A stretch of DNA of 64,000 bases. Source: Alkalicoccobacillus plakortidis. GTDB lineage: Bacteria > Bacillota > Bacilli > Bacillales > Bacillaceae_D. The stretch is from the NCBI RefSeq assembly GCF_023703085.1, contig NZ_JAMQJY010000002.1:1-64000 (forward strand), read 5' to 3'. The notes under the pieces are model-generated. The model did no database searches and was not told the origin of the DNA. It worked only from the letters and a program-made list of their open reading frames with translations. The translations under genes and the position numbers were made by a program. Below, piece by piece: positions 41,283-49,906 of this stretch (positions are counted from its first letter, which is position 1; every line of letters starts with the position of its first letter).

Positions 41283-41615
41283 TTATTGATCCATTTTTTG
41301 ATGTGACAGCACCAGGTTCACATTTGCTTCGAGTACATTCCATCTTTCTTTAAATAAAGTAAGTTCCTCTTCCCCTTTTTCAGTTAAGGAGTAATACTTT
41401 CGTTTTGGCCCTGCCGTAGATTTTCGGAGGGTGGAGGTCACTAATTTTTCTTTTTGCATACGTAATAACATGGGATAAATGGTTCCTTCGCTAAAGGCTT
41501 CAAATCCATAAGCTTCAAGTCGCTCTGCTAACTCGTAACCGTAAACTTCCTTTTCATCTATAATAGATAAAAGGCAGCCGTCTATAATGCCTTTCATCAT
41601 TTGAGTAGTAGACAA
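41283..41615 (-). CDS. PadR-family transcriptional regulator
   Basis: 111 residues with the PadR winged helix: MMKGIIDGCLLSIIDEKEVYGYELAERL, GTIYPMLLRMQKEKLV, GPKRKYYSLTEKGEEEL. TTG start at 41615 follows a very strong AAGGAAGGAGG; the longer frame to 41687 would read through the promoter. It begins the operon with the membrane protein and has three palindromic operators upstream, so autorepression is expected. Confidence 0.87.
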   Translation of the reverse strand: MSTTQMMKGIIDGCLLSIIDEKEVYGYELAERLEAYGFEAFSEGTIYPMLLRMQKEKLVTSTLRKSTAGPKRKYYSLTEKGEEELTLFKERWNVLEANVNLVLSHQKMDQ

Positions 41616-41635
41616 GTCAAACCTCCTTCCTTTAT

Positions 41636-41711
41636 CTTGTATTGCAAGGTATATTCGTAGTATATTACCTACTACCTTGTTATGCAAGAGTTATTTATCT
41701 TGTTATACAAG
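41636..41711 (-). promoter_or_regulatory. PadR promoter with three palindromic operators
   Basis: Minus-strand promoter TTGCAT (41687-41682), 17 bases, TATACT (41664-41659). Three copies of a 13-bp palindrome: CTTGTATTGCAAG (41636-41648), CTTGTTATGCAAG (41676-41688) and CTTGTTATACAAG (41699-41711). The middle one covers the -35 box and the first lies in the leader. Confidence 0.75.
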
Positions 41712-41801
41712 TTACCGAGTAAAAGAGTACAATCATCAAATCAGGAAATGCTAATATATGTGCTATTTCACAATTTGTACTGATACATTTTGAATTCTAT
41801 A

Positions 41802-41830
41802 CTGACATTTCCCACGTGTATTAGTATAAT
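41802..41830 (+). promoter_or_regulatory. Promoter of mltG
   Basis: CTGACA (41802-41807), 17 bases, TATAAT (41825-41830). A second candidate, TTGTAC-N17-TATACT, starts 26 bases earlier. Confidence 0.6.
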
Positions 41831-41854
41831 GGGAACGGCGGAGGGAGGAGAACA

Positions 41855-43000
41855 ATGTCTGATTCCAATGAAAAGCCACGAAATACGTTGTACGAAGATC
41901 GTGTTTCTCAGGCAAAGATCGTACGCAAATGGGTGTTTATCTCTTTAATTGCCATTATAATAATTGGTGCTATAATAGCTGTAAGTGGATACGCTTATTT
42001 AAAAGGTTCTATTGAGCCGGTAGATCAAGAAAATGGTGAAGAGGTTGAAATTACCGTTCCAATTGGTTCTACACCTGGTGGGATTGGTGAGATTCTAGAA
42101 AATGCAGGCTTGATTGCAAATGGAACGATTTTTAAATATTATGTTCGTTATTTGAATGAGTCAAACTTCCAAGCTGGTGACTATACGTTATCTACGGAAA
42201 TGTCGATGGAAGATATCATTCACGCTTTGAAGGATGGAAAGGTCATGCAAGAGCCAGTCTTTTCATTTACAATACCTGAAGGCTATTGGCTAGAAGATAT
42301 TGTCGCAAAAATAGCTGAAGTAACAGATTATAGTGAAGATGAAATCATGGAAAAAATGCAGGATCGCGAATACATAGAATCACTAATGGAGAAATTTCCA
42401 CTACTCGGAAATCAAGTCTTAAATGATGAGGTTCGCTATCCACTTGAAGGATATTTGTTCCCTGCACGATATGATTTTACGGATGAGAATACATCGATAG
42501 AAACCATAATTGAAACAATGCTTGCAAGAACAGAATCAGTTTTGGACAAGTATACAGAGCAAATTGGTAATAGTAATTACACGCTACATGAGTTGATGAC
42601 ACTCGCTTCAATTATTGAACGTGAGGCACAGAAACCAGAGGATCGTTACTTAATTTCAGGTGTCTTGTATAATCGTCTTGATCAGGATATGAAGTTGCAG
42701 GTTGATCCTACCGTTGCCTATGCGGCTGGTTCGCATCTTTATATGACCTCGTTTGATGATTTAGAGGTGGATTCTCCTTATAACACATATATGTATGAAG
42801 GAATTCCAATTGGGCCAATTGCAAGCCCAGGTGAAGACTCAATTAAGGCCGCACTTGAGCCTAGAGTCACCGACTATGTGTTTTTCTATGCTCGAGTCAC
42901 TGGCGAAGTGATCTATAATAGCTCCTATGAAGATCATCAGGAAGTTGTAGAAGAGTATCGTCAAGAATGGATCGATGCAGGAGAAGAAGCAGAGGATTAA
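41855..43000 (+). CDS. mltG: Endolytic murein transglycosylase MltG
   Basis: 381 residues: short cytoplasmic tail, one membrane helix (about 28-51), a LysM-like region, then the YceG/MltG catalytic domain with IPEGYWLEDIVAKI near 145, the catalytic Glu in LASIIEREAQ near 253, and DPTVAYA plus SPYNTYMYEGIPIGPIASPG. Cleaves nascent glycan strands at the membrane. Starts the mltG-yrrM-udk-greA block as in B. subtilis (yrrL). RBS GGAGGGAGG. Confidence 0.94.
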   Translation: MSDSNEKPRNTLYEDRVSQAKIVRKWVFISLIAIIIIGAIIAVSGYAYLKGSIEPVDQENGEEVEITVPIGSTPGGIGEILENAGLIANGTIFKYYVRYLNESNFQAGDYTLSTEMSMEDIIHALKDGKVMQEPVFSFTIPEGYWLEDIVAKIAEVTDYSEDEIMEKMQDREYIESLMEKFPLLGNQVLNDEVRYPLEGYLFPARYDFTDENTSIETIIETMLARTESVLDKYTEQIGNSNYTLHELMTLASIIEREAQKPEDRYLISGVLYNRLDQDMKLQVDPTVAYAAGSHLYMTSFDDLEVDSPYNTYMYEGIPIGPIASPGEDSIKAALEPRVTDYVFFYARVTGEVIYNSSYEDHQEVVEEYRQEWIDAGEEAED

Positions 43001-43014
43001 AATTAATAGAGGAT

Positions 43015-43048
43015 GGAAGGAATGGAATGATCATTCCTTCCTCTTTTT
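43015..43048 (+). terminator. Terminator after mltG
   Basis: GGAAGGAATG / CATTCCTTCC, seven-base loop, then TCTTTTT. Confidence 0.8.
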
Positions 43049-43064
43049 AATCATGAGGAGATAG

Positions 43065-43709
43065 ATGGTCATGTTTGATCAAGAGACCCTTGACTATTTA
43101 GTAGCACTTACACCAAAGCGCTCTAAACTAGTAGAGGAAATGGAAGCTGATGCAAAAGAACACGACGTTCCCATTATGGATTTAGTTGGCATGGAGAGTT
43201 TACTGCAATTATTACAGTTACGTGCACCCAAAAGAATTCTTGAAATTGGAACGGCTATAGGATATTCAGCTATTCGTATGGCGGAGGTTCTACCAGATAC
43301 AGAAATTGTCACTATTGAACGAGATCCAGAGCGTGCGGAGAAGGCGAAATTCTACATAGAACAAGCAGGGCTAAGTAATCGTATTCATCTTATTGAAGGC
43401 GATGCGTTAAATGTGGTGGAAATACTTGAAAAAATGCCATTGTTTCATGTATTATTTATTGATGCAGCTAAAGGACAATATCAACGTTTCTTTGATTTAT
43501 ATACGCCCTTAATAGCTCTTGGTGGCATTGTGTTCTCTGATAATGTATTATTCAGAGGGTTGGTTGCCAAGCAAGATGTTGAGAGCAAGCGACTTTCAAA
43601 GCTAGCTGGAAAAATTAATACCTACAATCAATATCTAATGGAACATCCTAATTTTCACACACGGATCCTTCCAATAGGAGATGGACTTGCTGTGAGTTTT
43701 AAGAAATAA
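43065..43709 (+). CDS. trmR: O-methyltransferase YrrM (TrmR type)
   Basis: 214 residues, class I SAM-dependent methyltransferase: motif I ILEIGTAIGYSAIRMAE near 60-76, TIERDPERAE near 86, GDALNV, LFIDAAKGQYQRFF near 133 and a metal-site Asp-Asn in VFSDNVLF. B. subtilis YrrM/TrmR makes 5-methoxyuridine at tRNA wobble U34. In B. subtilis yrrN and yrrO come next, but here udk follows directly. Confidence 0.85.
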   Translation: MVMFDQETLDYLVALTPKRSKLVEEMEADAKEHDVPIMDLVGMESLLQLLQLRAPKRILEIGTAIGYSAIRMAEVLPDTEIVTIERDPERAEKAKFYIEQAGLSNRIHLIEGDALNVVEILEKMPLFHVLFIDAAKGQYQRFFDLYTPLIALGGIVFSDNVLFRGLVAKQDVESKRLSKLAGKINTYNQYLMEHPNFHTRILPIGDGLAVSFKK

Positions 43710-43774
43710 AGGATTTTAGTTCATGAAGCTAGAAATATTGATATAGATCTAATTATTGAAAAGAGGACTGTAAC

Positions 43775-44413
43775 ATGAATCACAAGCCTATCATCATTGG
43801 CGTAGCAGGCGGTACAGGATCAGGAAAAACAACCGTTGCTAAAGAAATATTTCGTCAGTTTAATGAACAGTCCATCGTATTAATTGAACAGGATGCATAT
43901 TATAAAGATCAAAGTCATTTAAGTATGGAAGAGCGGTTGCTCACGAACTACGATCACCCGCTTGCATTTGATAATGAGTTGCTCCTACATCAATTAGAAC
44001 AATTGACAAATCAAAAAGCTGTTCGGAAACCTGTTTACGATTATGCAAATCATACACGTTCAGAGGAAATTATTCCGATTGAACCTAAGGACGTTATCAT
44101 TCTTGAAGGCATTTTAATTCTTGAGGACGAGAAGCTACGCAATATGATGGATATTAAATTATTTGTAGATACAGATGCTGATATTCGAATTATTCGTAGA
44201 CTATCACGAGATATCAAGGACCGCGGTCGTTCTATTGATTCAGTTATTGAACAATATACAAATGTTGTTCGACCGATGCATCTTCAATTTATTGAACCAA
44301 CAAAACGTTATGCTGATTTAATTGTACCAGAGGGTGGTCAAAACAAAGTTGCTATTGATCTTATGGTGACAAAAATCCGTGCAATTATTGAGGCGAAGTC
44401 ATTGCTAACTTAA
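43775..44413 (+). CDS. udk: Uridine kinase
   Basis: 212 residues. Phosphorylates uridine and cytidine for pyrimidine salvage. P-loop [16 protein letters not shown] near 9-24, acceptor-side motif [10 protein letters not shown] near 90, and [22 protein letters not shown] near 130-151. RBS GAGGAC is weak but well spaced. Sits before greA as in B. subtilis, although the peptidase genes yrrN/yrrO are absent. Confidence 0.94.
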   Translation: MNHKPIIIGVAGGTGSGKTTVAKEIFRQFNEQSIVLIEQDAYYKDQSHLSMEERLLTNYDHPLAFDNELLLHQLEQLTNQKAVRKPVYDYANHTRSEEIIPIEPKDVIILEGILILEDEKLRNMMDIKLFVDTDADIRIIRRLSRDIKDRGRSIDSVIEQYTNVVRPMHLQFIEPTKRYADLIVPEGGQNKVAIDLMVTKIRAIIEAKSLLT

Positions 44414-44486
44414 TGAGAGGGACAAATGTCTACTCTTATCTAGTATAGGAACTAATATAACTTGTATCTTATGAGGAGTGAGTCAA

Positions 44487-44963
44487 GTGGCAGAAGAGAA
44501 AAAGCACTATATGACATTGGATGGTAAGAAGAAACTAGAAGAGGAATTAGATTATTTGAAATCTGAACGACGTAAGGAAGTCGTTGAACGTATAAAAGTT
44601 GCTCGTAGTTTTGGAGATCTTTCAGAGAACTCTGAGTATGATTCAGCTAAGGAAGAACAAGCCTTTGTTGAGGGACGAATCCTACAAGTTGAAAAAATGA
44701 TTCGCGATGCAATTATTATTGAAGAAGAGAGTGCACCAGGTAATATCGTTTCTCTTGGAAAAACCGTTCGTTTCATAGAACTTCCAGATGGTGATGAAGA
44801 AGAGTATATCATCGTGGGTAGTGCTGAATCGAACCCAACAGAAGGCAAGATCTCAAATGATTCACCATTAGCTCAAAGTCTTCTTGGTCGGACTATTAAA
44901 GATCGTGTAACAGTTAGCACGCCAGGTGGAGATATGCAAATCGAAATTCTGGAAATTAGATAA
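44487..44963 (+). CDS. greA: Transcription elongation factor GreA
   Basis: 158 residues: N-terminal antiparallel coiled coil with the acidic tip ([32 protein letters not shown]) and a C-terminal FKBP-like domain ([32 protein letters not shown]). Rescues backtracked polymerase by stimulating transcript cleavage. GTG 44487 giving [10 protein letters not shown] is preferred over GTG 44478, which overlaps the GAGGAG ribosome site. Confidence 0.94.
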   Translation: MAEEKKHYMTLDGKKKLEEELDYLKSERRKEVVERIKVARSFGDLSENSEYDSAKEEQAFVEGRILQVEKMIRDAIIIEEESAPGNIVSLGKTVRFIELPDGDEEEYIIVGSAESNPTEGKISNDSPLAQSLLGRTIKDRVTVSTPGGDMQIEILEIR

Positions 44964-44969
44964 CTAGCT

Positions 44970-45006
44970 AAAAGGCGAATCCTATTTTATTAAGGTTCGC
45001 CTTTTT
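44970..45006 (+). terminator. Terminator after greA
   Basis: AAAAGGCGAA..CC, loop, GG..TTCGCCTTTTTG. Confidence 0.85.
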
Positions 45007-45053
45007 GTTTCACAAGCTAGTTCTTTTGAGCTAGTTACGGTATCATTTATCGG

Positions 45054-45081
45054 TTGAACTTCCAATTGGAGACGATATAAT
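45054..45081 (+). promoter_or_regulatory. Promoter of yrrS
   Basis: TTGAAC (45054-45059), 16 bases, TATAAT (45076-45081). Confidence 0.6.
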
Positions 45082-45160
45082 GATAAGGAAGGTTACTTTA
45101 AATTATAAGGATACTATGTATAATAGAGAAAGATGATTAGCATGAAGGGATGATCTGAGA

Positions 45161-45835
45161 ATGGCAGTAAATCGTTACGAAACTCGTAGACGTAAAAAAA
45201 TGAGTCGTTTTTTAAATATAGCAATAGGTGTTGTTGTTCTACTCATCTTAGGTGTTGGAGCTCAAATTCTTTTATCTGGAGACGATGAGCCAGCAAACAC
45301 CGCTTCACAAGAAGAAACAGACAACGATACGTCTGGCGGTACTTCTTCTGGATCTGGCATATCTGATCCAGCATCAACCAACGAGGATGATGAAGCTGTA
45401 GAAGAGGATGAAGACGATTCAACGACAACGGCTGATGGTCGTGTAGAAGATGATGAAGACCAGGCAACAGAAGATGACGATCAGGCAGAAGAAGACGACG
45501 CTAACGAAGATGCTGATAATGAAGAAGAATCACAAGAAGATGGAGAATGGGAACCTGTAGGTACAGAGCAAACAGGAGAATTCACACCAAACTTCGACCA
45601 AGGTAGTCAAAACTGGAATGAGATGGTGGCGGCTCTTCAGTCAGCAACTGGCATAAGCTCAAGTGATATGACTCTTTGGAGACTAGAGAATGGTGGTTCT
45701 CCAACAGCCGCAGTTGGTACGCTGAGCGACAGCGATAGCATGAGTAACCCTTATCGTGTCCGGATTGAATGGCAAGACGGTCAAGGTTGGCAAGCTGTAT
45801 CAAGTGAACAACTAGACAGCAACCCATATAGATAA
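45161..45835 (+). CDS. yrrS: DUF1510 protein YrrS
   Basis: 224 residues: basic N-terminus, one membrane helix (about 18-37), a long Glu/Asp/Ser/Thr low-complexity region (45-135) and a compact C-terminal domain (FTPNFDQGSQNWNEMVAALQ ... YRVRIEWQDGQGWQAVSSEQL) characteristic of DUF1510. Likely an extracytoplasmic envelope protein. B. subtilis yrrS is followed by the penicillin-binding protein gene pbpA, which is missing here. Confidence 0.85.
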   Translation: MAVNRYETRRRKKMSRFLNIAIGVVVLLILGVGAQILLSGDDEPANTASQEETDNDTSGGTSSGSGISDPASTNEDDEAVEEDEDDSTTTADGRVEDDEDQATEDDDQAEEDDANEDADNEEESQEDGEWEPVGTEQTGEFTPNFDQGSQNWNEMVAALQSATGISSSDMTLWRLENGGSPTAAVGTLSDSDSMSNPYRVRIEWQDGQGWQAVSSEQLDSNPYR

Positions 45836-45887
45836 ACTAAAAAAGCTTGTTCAACGGTTAAACCCGTCGGACGAGCTTTTTTAGTTT
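45835..45887. terminator. Bidirectional terminator between yrrS and ligD
   Basis: AACTAAAAAAGCT..GT, loop, AC..AGCTTTTTTAGTTT; symmetrical A and T runs serve both converging genes. Confidence 0.9.
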
Positions 45888-47692
45888 GAAATGGTTTGCT
45901 TTTCGATTTTTTTTAAGACCTCTGTAAAAGGCTGTTCTGTGCGGCTGAGATGATAATCCCTAAAAGGATCTTTCTGTTTTTCAAGACGTTCTAAAACAGT
46001 CCAGATCGTAAATTGAGAAGGGTGTAACGAGTGATCATCTAGCTCTTCCCATTCTAGTGGAGTGGCAATATAACCAGTCTCTCCTCGTGCTGAATAGGGA
46101 GCAATCATTGTTTTCCCTTCGTCATGCTGTAGGTAATCAAGATAGAGTCTGCCAGCTCGTTTCTTTTTGAGTCGTTCAAGCGTGAATAGCTCAGGCTGCT
46201 GCTCACAGAGGAACTGACAAAGAAACAAAGTAAATGAACGAGTTTCCTTGTAGGAATACCGGTTTAGGGGAAGTGGGATATAAAGCTGTAGCCCTTTGCC
46301 TCCTGAGGTTTTTACAAAAGCCTTTAATTGAAAATAATCAAGTGCAGCTTTGGCAAGTTTTGCTGCGTGTACAGCTAAATGGAATTCATCAATTGAGGGA
46401 GGATCTAAATCAATCACAATTTCACCTGGTCCACTCTCGTTATATTTCTGAAAGGGAACGTGGAATTCTAACGCAAGCTGGTTTCCAAGCCAAAGCAGAG
46501 TATCTACTTGATTACAAAGTATATAATCGGAATCCTCCTGAACAACCGATTCAACATAGTCTGGTGCAGAAGTCGGTCGATTTTTTTGATAAAATCTTTC
46601 TTTTCCCCCACCGTGAGGGTAACGGATGACTGTTAACAATCTGTCCTGTAAAAAAGGTAAAAGATAAGCGGCGACACATTGTAAATAATAGATGTAGTCA
46701 CTCTTGTTTACATCCTTCCATATCGGTTTATCTGGATGTGTGAGATCCATGTAATCAGCTGGGAAGATTAATTGTTTGCGTATTTGGTTTAGGGTACAAG
46801 CCGATGGTTCAACGTCGAAATTAAAATCATGGAACTTCGGCTCACGCATTTTTAGATCATCTAAACCAATACTTATTATATCCGCACAAATGCCAGGAGG
46901 TAGCTCCCATTGATTTGTCGTCAGCTTCTTCCCCTTTTCTTTAAACATTTGAATGAGTGTCTTTCGTTTTTCCTCTGAGAAGCCATGAGAGACACTCACA
47001 ATCGGGAGTAAGGAGCCTTTGTGATAAATTTGACCGGTAAAATAGTCATTGGATGATTGATAGTGAGTAAGAATAACGGTTCCGAGCTTTGGCAGTTTCC
47101 ATTTTAACCATTCAGGCGAGCGTTTGCCGGCTTGCCAAGAGCTAGAAGACCTTTTAGCCACAACACCTTCTCCTCGCTCAAAGGTAAGCTGTCTGATCAG
47201 AGGTTCTGGTTCCAGAAACGTGTTAATGATTTGAAACGGAATAATCGATTGTTTAAACGACTGAAAAAAAGACTCAAGGTATTGCTTTCGCTTTTTTAAA
47301 GTGAGGTTCATTAATTCTTTTTGATTTTGTAAAAGCATATCAAACACCATTAATGTACATGGAAATTCTCTAGCATAGTTGTTAATCGTTTGTTTTGTCC
47401 GTAGCTTTGCTCGTTTTTGTACTTTAGAGAAATCACTTCGATTAGTTGAGGTAAGGTAAACAAGTTCACAATCTAAGATAAATGAATCTAATGGGATGTT
47501 ATGTGGTAACAGTTCATTTATAATTTCTGGAAATTGAGCCGATAGGTCTTTGCCATTGCGACTTTGTAAGGTATAGGTATTTTTAGACGCAATCAATAAG
47601 CATCGAAAGCCATCATACTTTGGCTCATATATCCAGTTGTCTCCTTTAGGTAGCTCGTGTATATGTGTCGTGAGCATCGGTTTTATCTGCAT
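45881..47692 (-). CDS. ligD: NHEJ DNA ligase LigD (ligase-polymerase)
   Basis: 603 residues in the Bacillus order ligase then polymerase, without the phosphoesterase domain of Pseudomonas LigD. Ligase: adenylated Lys in EPKYDGFRCLL near residue 24, DCELVY, GEGVVAKR, EWLKWK. Polymerase/primase: GGGKERFYQKN near 364, catalytic acids in EIVIDLDPP near 426-434, and FVKTSGGKGLQLYIPL. With Ku it repairs double-strand breaks, notably in spores. Divergent from ku, 105 bases apart. ATG preceded by GAGG. Confidence 0.94.
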   Translation of the reverse strand: MQIKPMLTTHIHELPKGDNWIYEPKYDGFRCLLIASKNTYTLQSRNGKDLSAQFPEIINELLPHNIPLDSFILDCELVYLTSTNRSDFSKVQKRAKLRTKQTINNYAREFPCTLMVFDMLLQNQKELMNLTLKKRKQYLESFFQSFKQSIIPFQIINTFLEPEPLIRQLTFERGEGVVAKRSSSSWQAGKRSPEWLKWKLPKLGTVILTHYQSSNDYFTGQIYHKGSLLPIVSVSHGFSEEKRKTLIQMFKEKGKKLTTNQWELPPGICADIISIGLDDLKMREPKFHDFNFDVEPSACTLNQIRKQLIFPADYMDLTHPDKPIWKDVNKSDYIYYLQCVAAYLLPFLQDRLLTVIRYPHGGGKERFYQKNRPTSAPDYVESVVQEDSDYILCNQVDTLLWLGNQLALEFHVPFQKYNESGPGEIVIDLDPPSIDEFHLAVHAAKLAKAALDYFQLKAFVKTSGGKGLQLYIPLPLNRYSYKETRSFTLFLCQFLCEQQPELFTLERLKKKRAGRLYLDYLQHDEGKTMIAPYSARGETGYIATPLEWEELDDHSLHPSQFTIWTVLERLEKQKDPFRDYHLSRTEQPFTEVLKKIEKQTISN

Positions 47693-47797
47693 ATTTATCC
47701 CTCCTCAATCACTCTTATTTTTAATGATCGAAGCGATTCTATACATAAAAAGAGCAACATAACCTCACATTAAAAAGAAAAAAGGGATGAATAAAAG

Positions 47798-48625
47798 ATG
47801 CATACAGTATGGAAAGGTAGTATAAGCTTTGGGCTTGTAAGTATCCCTGTGAAGTTACACACTGCAACAGAAAATAAAGACATTAAGCTAAGACAACTCC
47901 ACAAGAAATGTCACACACCGATTTCTTATCAGAAGCAGTGTCCAAATTGCGAACAAGAAGTAAAACAAGAAGATATTGTAAAAGCATATGAATACAGTAA
48001 GAACAAATTTGTAGTGCTTGATGAAGAGGATTTACAGGAGCTTAAAAAAGAGAATGAAGACAAAGCTGTTGAAATTTTAGATTTTGTGAAGCTTGAAGAG
48101 ATAGATCCAATTTATTTTGAACGAAGTTATTTTCTTGCACCAGGAGATGGTGGGAATAAAGCCTATTCACTTCTTCACAAAGCATTAGAGCAATCTGGAA
48201 AAATTGGTGTGGCTAAGATTATCATTCGTTCTAAGGAACAATTGGCAATCGTTCGTGTGTATCAGCAAAGTTTGCTTATGGAGACGATTCATTTTCCTGA
48301 TGAAGTACGTAAGGTAGAGGATGTTCCATCGCTTCCTGAGGAGAAAGACGTAGATGAAAAGCAATTAAAAACTGCCTTACTTCTAATTGATCAGCTTACC
48401 ACTACATTTGATCCAGCTAGCTACCATGATGAGTATCGCGAGGACTTAATGAAACTAATTGAAAAGAAACAATCTGGAGAAGAAACGGTGACAGCATCAA
48501 CCAAAAAACAAACTTCAACAAATGTAACCGATTTAACAGAAGCACTACAGTTATCGCTTGAAAGAACAAAACCAAAACGAAAAGCAGCCGTAAAACGAAA
48601 AACAACTTCACGTAAAAAAGCGTAA
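47798..48625 (+). CDS. ku: NHEJ end-binding protein Ku
   Basis: 275 residues. Bacterial Ku core: HTVWKGSISFGLVSIPVKLHTATE at the start, KCHTPISYQKQCPNCEQEV, FERSYFLAPGDGG near 108-120. A very basic C-terminal tail (from about 255) typical of Bacillus Ku, used for LigD recruitment and DNA contact. Divergent from ligD, so one intergenic region of 105 bases must carry both promoters. In B. subtilis these genes are made in the forespore; I could not identify a convincing sigma-G promoter here. Confidence 0.95.
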   Translation: MHTVWKGSISFGLVSIPVKLHTATENKDIKLRQLHKKCHTPISYQKQCPNCEQEVKQEDIVKAYEYSKNKFVVLDEEDLQELKKENEDKAVEILDFVKLEEIDPIYFERSYFLAPGDGGNKAYSLLHKALEQSGKIGVAKIIIRSKEQLAIVRVYQQSLLMETIHFPDEVRKVEDVPSLPEEKDVDEKQLKTALLLIDQLTTTFDPASYHDEYREDLMKLIEKKQSGEETVTASTKKQTSTNVTDLTEALQLSLERTKPKRKAAVKRKTTSRKKA

Positions 48626-48650
48626 TCGTCCTGATCAAAAAATGGTGTAT

Positions 48651-48664
48651 ACTATACGTATAGT
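48651..48664. promoter_or_regulatory. Perfect 14-bp palindrome upstream of mtnN
   Basis: ACTATACGTATAGT, perfectly symmetrical, 30 bases before the mtnN start and flanked by GTAT and TTATAC. It contains overlapping -10-like hexamers (TATACT at 48648-48653) and may be an operator over the core promoter. No clear -35 seen. Confidence 0.4.
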
Positions 48665-48693
48665 TTATACATAGAGAGAAAGGGCGTTTGATC

Positions 48694-49392
48694 GTGGTTA
48701 TAGGAATTATTGGAGCGATGGAAGAGGAAGTAGTACTACTGAGAAGTAAGTTAGAAAACAGACAAGACCGTGTTATTGCAGGCTGTGAGTTTCATGAAGG
48801 TACAATAAATGGAGAAAAAATTGTGCTGTTAAAGTCAGGCATAGGAAAGGTAAACGCAGCAATTGGCACAACGTTATTGATACAGTTATTTTCACCTGAC
48901 CGAATTATCAATACTGGTTCGGCAGGTGGTTTTTATCAGTCACTTTCAGTAGGTGATATTGTCATCTCAACTGAATTGCGTTATCACGATGTCGACGCTA
49001 CTGTTTTTGGCTATGAATATGGACAGGTTCCACAAATGCCAGCTTTCTATCAACCCGATGCTCATTTGATCGAAGTAGCTGAGCAAGCTGCCCAAAAAGT
49101 TGGCATTCATTCTGAAAAAGGACTGATTGTATCAGGTGATTCCTTTATGAGTGATGAAGCTAGAGTAGAAGAAATCAAAACTCTATTCCATGAGCCGTAT
49201 TGCGCGGAGATGGAGGCAGGAGCGATCGCACAGGTGTGCCAGCAATTTGAGGTTCCATTTGTAATTATTCGTGCATTATCCGATATTGCCGGTAGCGATG
49301 CCAAGATGTCGTATGATCAATTTTTGGAGAAGGCATCTGTGAATTCGGCAAAACAAGTGTTGCTAATGGTAGATGCTTTATCAAATAAATAG
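48694..49392 (+). CDS. mtnN: 5'-methylthioadenosine/S-adenosylhomocysteine nucleosidase
   Basis: 232 residues. Cleaves adenine from MTA and SAH, recycling SAM by-products. [13 protein letters not shown] at the start, [12 protein letters not shown] near 47, INTGSAGGF near 74, the substrate-binding [10 protein letters not shown] near 172 and catalytic Asp in RALSDIAG near 195. GTG 48694 is favoured: AAAGGG at 48680-48685 is eight bases away, while TTG 48688 is only two away. In B. subtilis mccA and mccB follow; here yrhC comes next. Confidence 0.94.
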   Translation: MVIGIIGAMEEEVVLLRSKLENRQDRVIAGCEFHEGTINGEKIVLLKSGIGKVNAAIGTTLLIQLFSPDRIINTGSAGGFYQSLSVGDIVISTELRYHDVDATVFGYEYGQVPQMPAFYQPDAHLIEVAEQAAQKVGIHSEKGLIVSGDSFMSDEARVEEIKTLFHEPYCAEMEAGAIAQVCQQFEVPFVIIRALSDIAGSDAKMSYDQFLEKASVNSAKQVLLMVDALSNK

Positions 49393-49481
49393 GATAAATG
49401 TTCCTGCATACCCTGCTATTACATCATTTTTTTCATTCAAAGGATGATAGAATGATTGATAGATAGGGGAGGCTGAATATC

Positions 49482-49718
49482 TTGGAAAACAACAGAGAGA
49501 AGATTCTTCTTGGCAAACAGGAGGACTATCATCGTTTTGGTTTTGTTCTTTGGTCATTAGCCGCTTTTTTGTACGTGGGACTTGTTATACCTGAAGACTG
49601 GGCAGCAACTACACGCCCGCCTGAACTAATGATTCCAGCAATTTCTGTAGCATTGGTAGGTGCAGTAGTCTGTAATCGATTAGCTGTAAGAGCATCCAAG
49701 CAACTTTATGAAGACTAA
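49482..49718 (+). CDS. yrhC: YrhC-like small membrane protein
   Basis: 78 residues, two membrane helices (about 20-37 and 49-66) with a short outside loop VIPEDWAATTRPPEL. Length, topology and location after mtnN match YrhC of B. subtilis, the last gene of the mtnN-mccA-mccB-yrhC unit; the cysteine-synthesis genes mccA and mccB are absent between them. TTG start behind GGGGAGG. The IS element begins 12 bases after its stop. Confidence 0.7.
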   Translation: MENNREKILLGKQEDYHRFGFVLWSLAAFLYVGLVIPEDWAATTRPPELMIPAISVALVGAVVCNRLAVRASKQLYED

Positions 49719-49775
49719 GAGGAAAAAATAAAAACAACGAGGCTGGACAAAACCCAGTAAAGTGACTAAATGAAA

Positions 49776-49820
49776 TAGACAGGCATCTTCGGATTTTCCG
49801 AAGATGCCTGTCTACTTTTT
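49776..49820 (+). terminator. Intrinsic terminator just inside the left IS end
   Basis: A 17-bp perfect stem, TAGACAGGCATCTTCGG and its complement, loop of five bases, then CTTTTT. It would stop host transcripts from entering the transposase gene. Confidence 0.85.
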
Positions 49821-49906
49821 ATAGATAAATCATTGGTTTTTAGAAGCAAAATAAGGACCCCTCTGATAGAATTAAGTTACCACACAAAACCCAAAGGGGG
49901 ATCCTT

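Noticed and set aside
47693..47797. Sigma-G promoters for ligD and ku
   Set aside because: Expected from biology, but I could not match both -35 and -10 elements at correct spacing.
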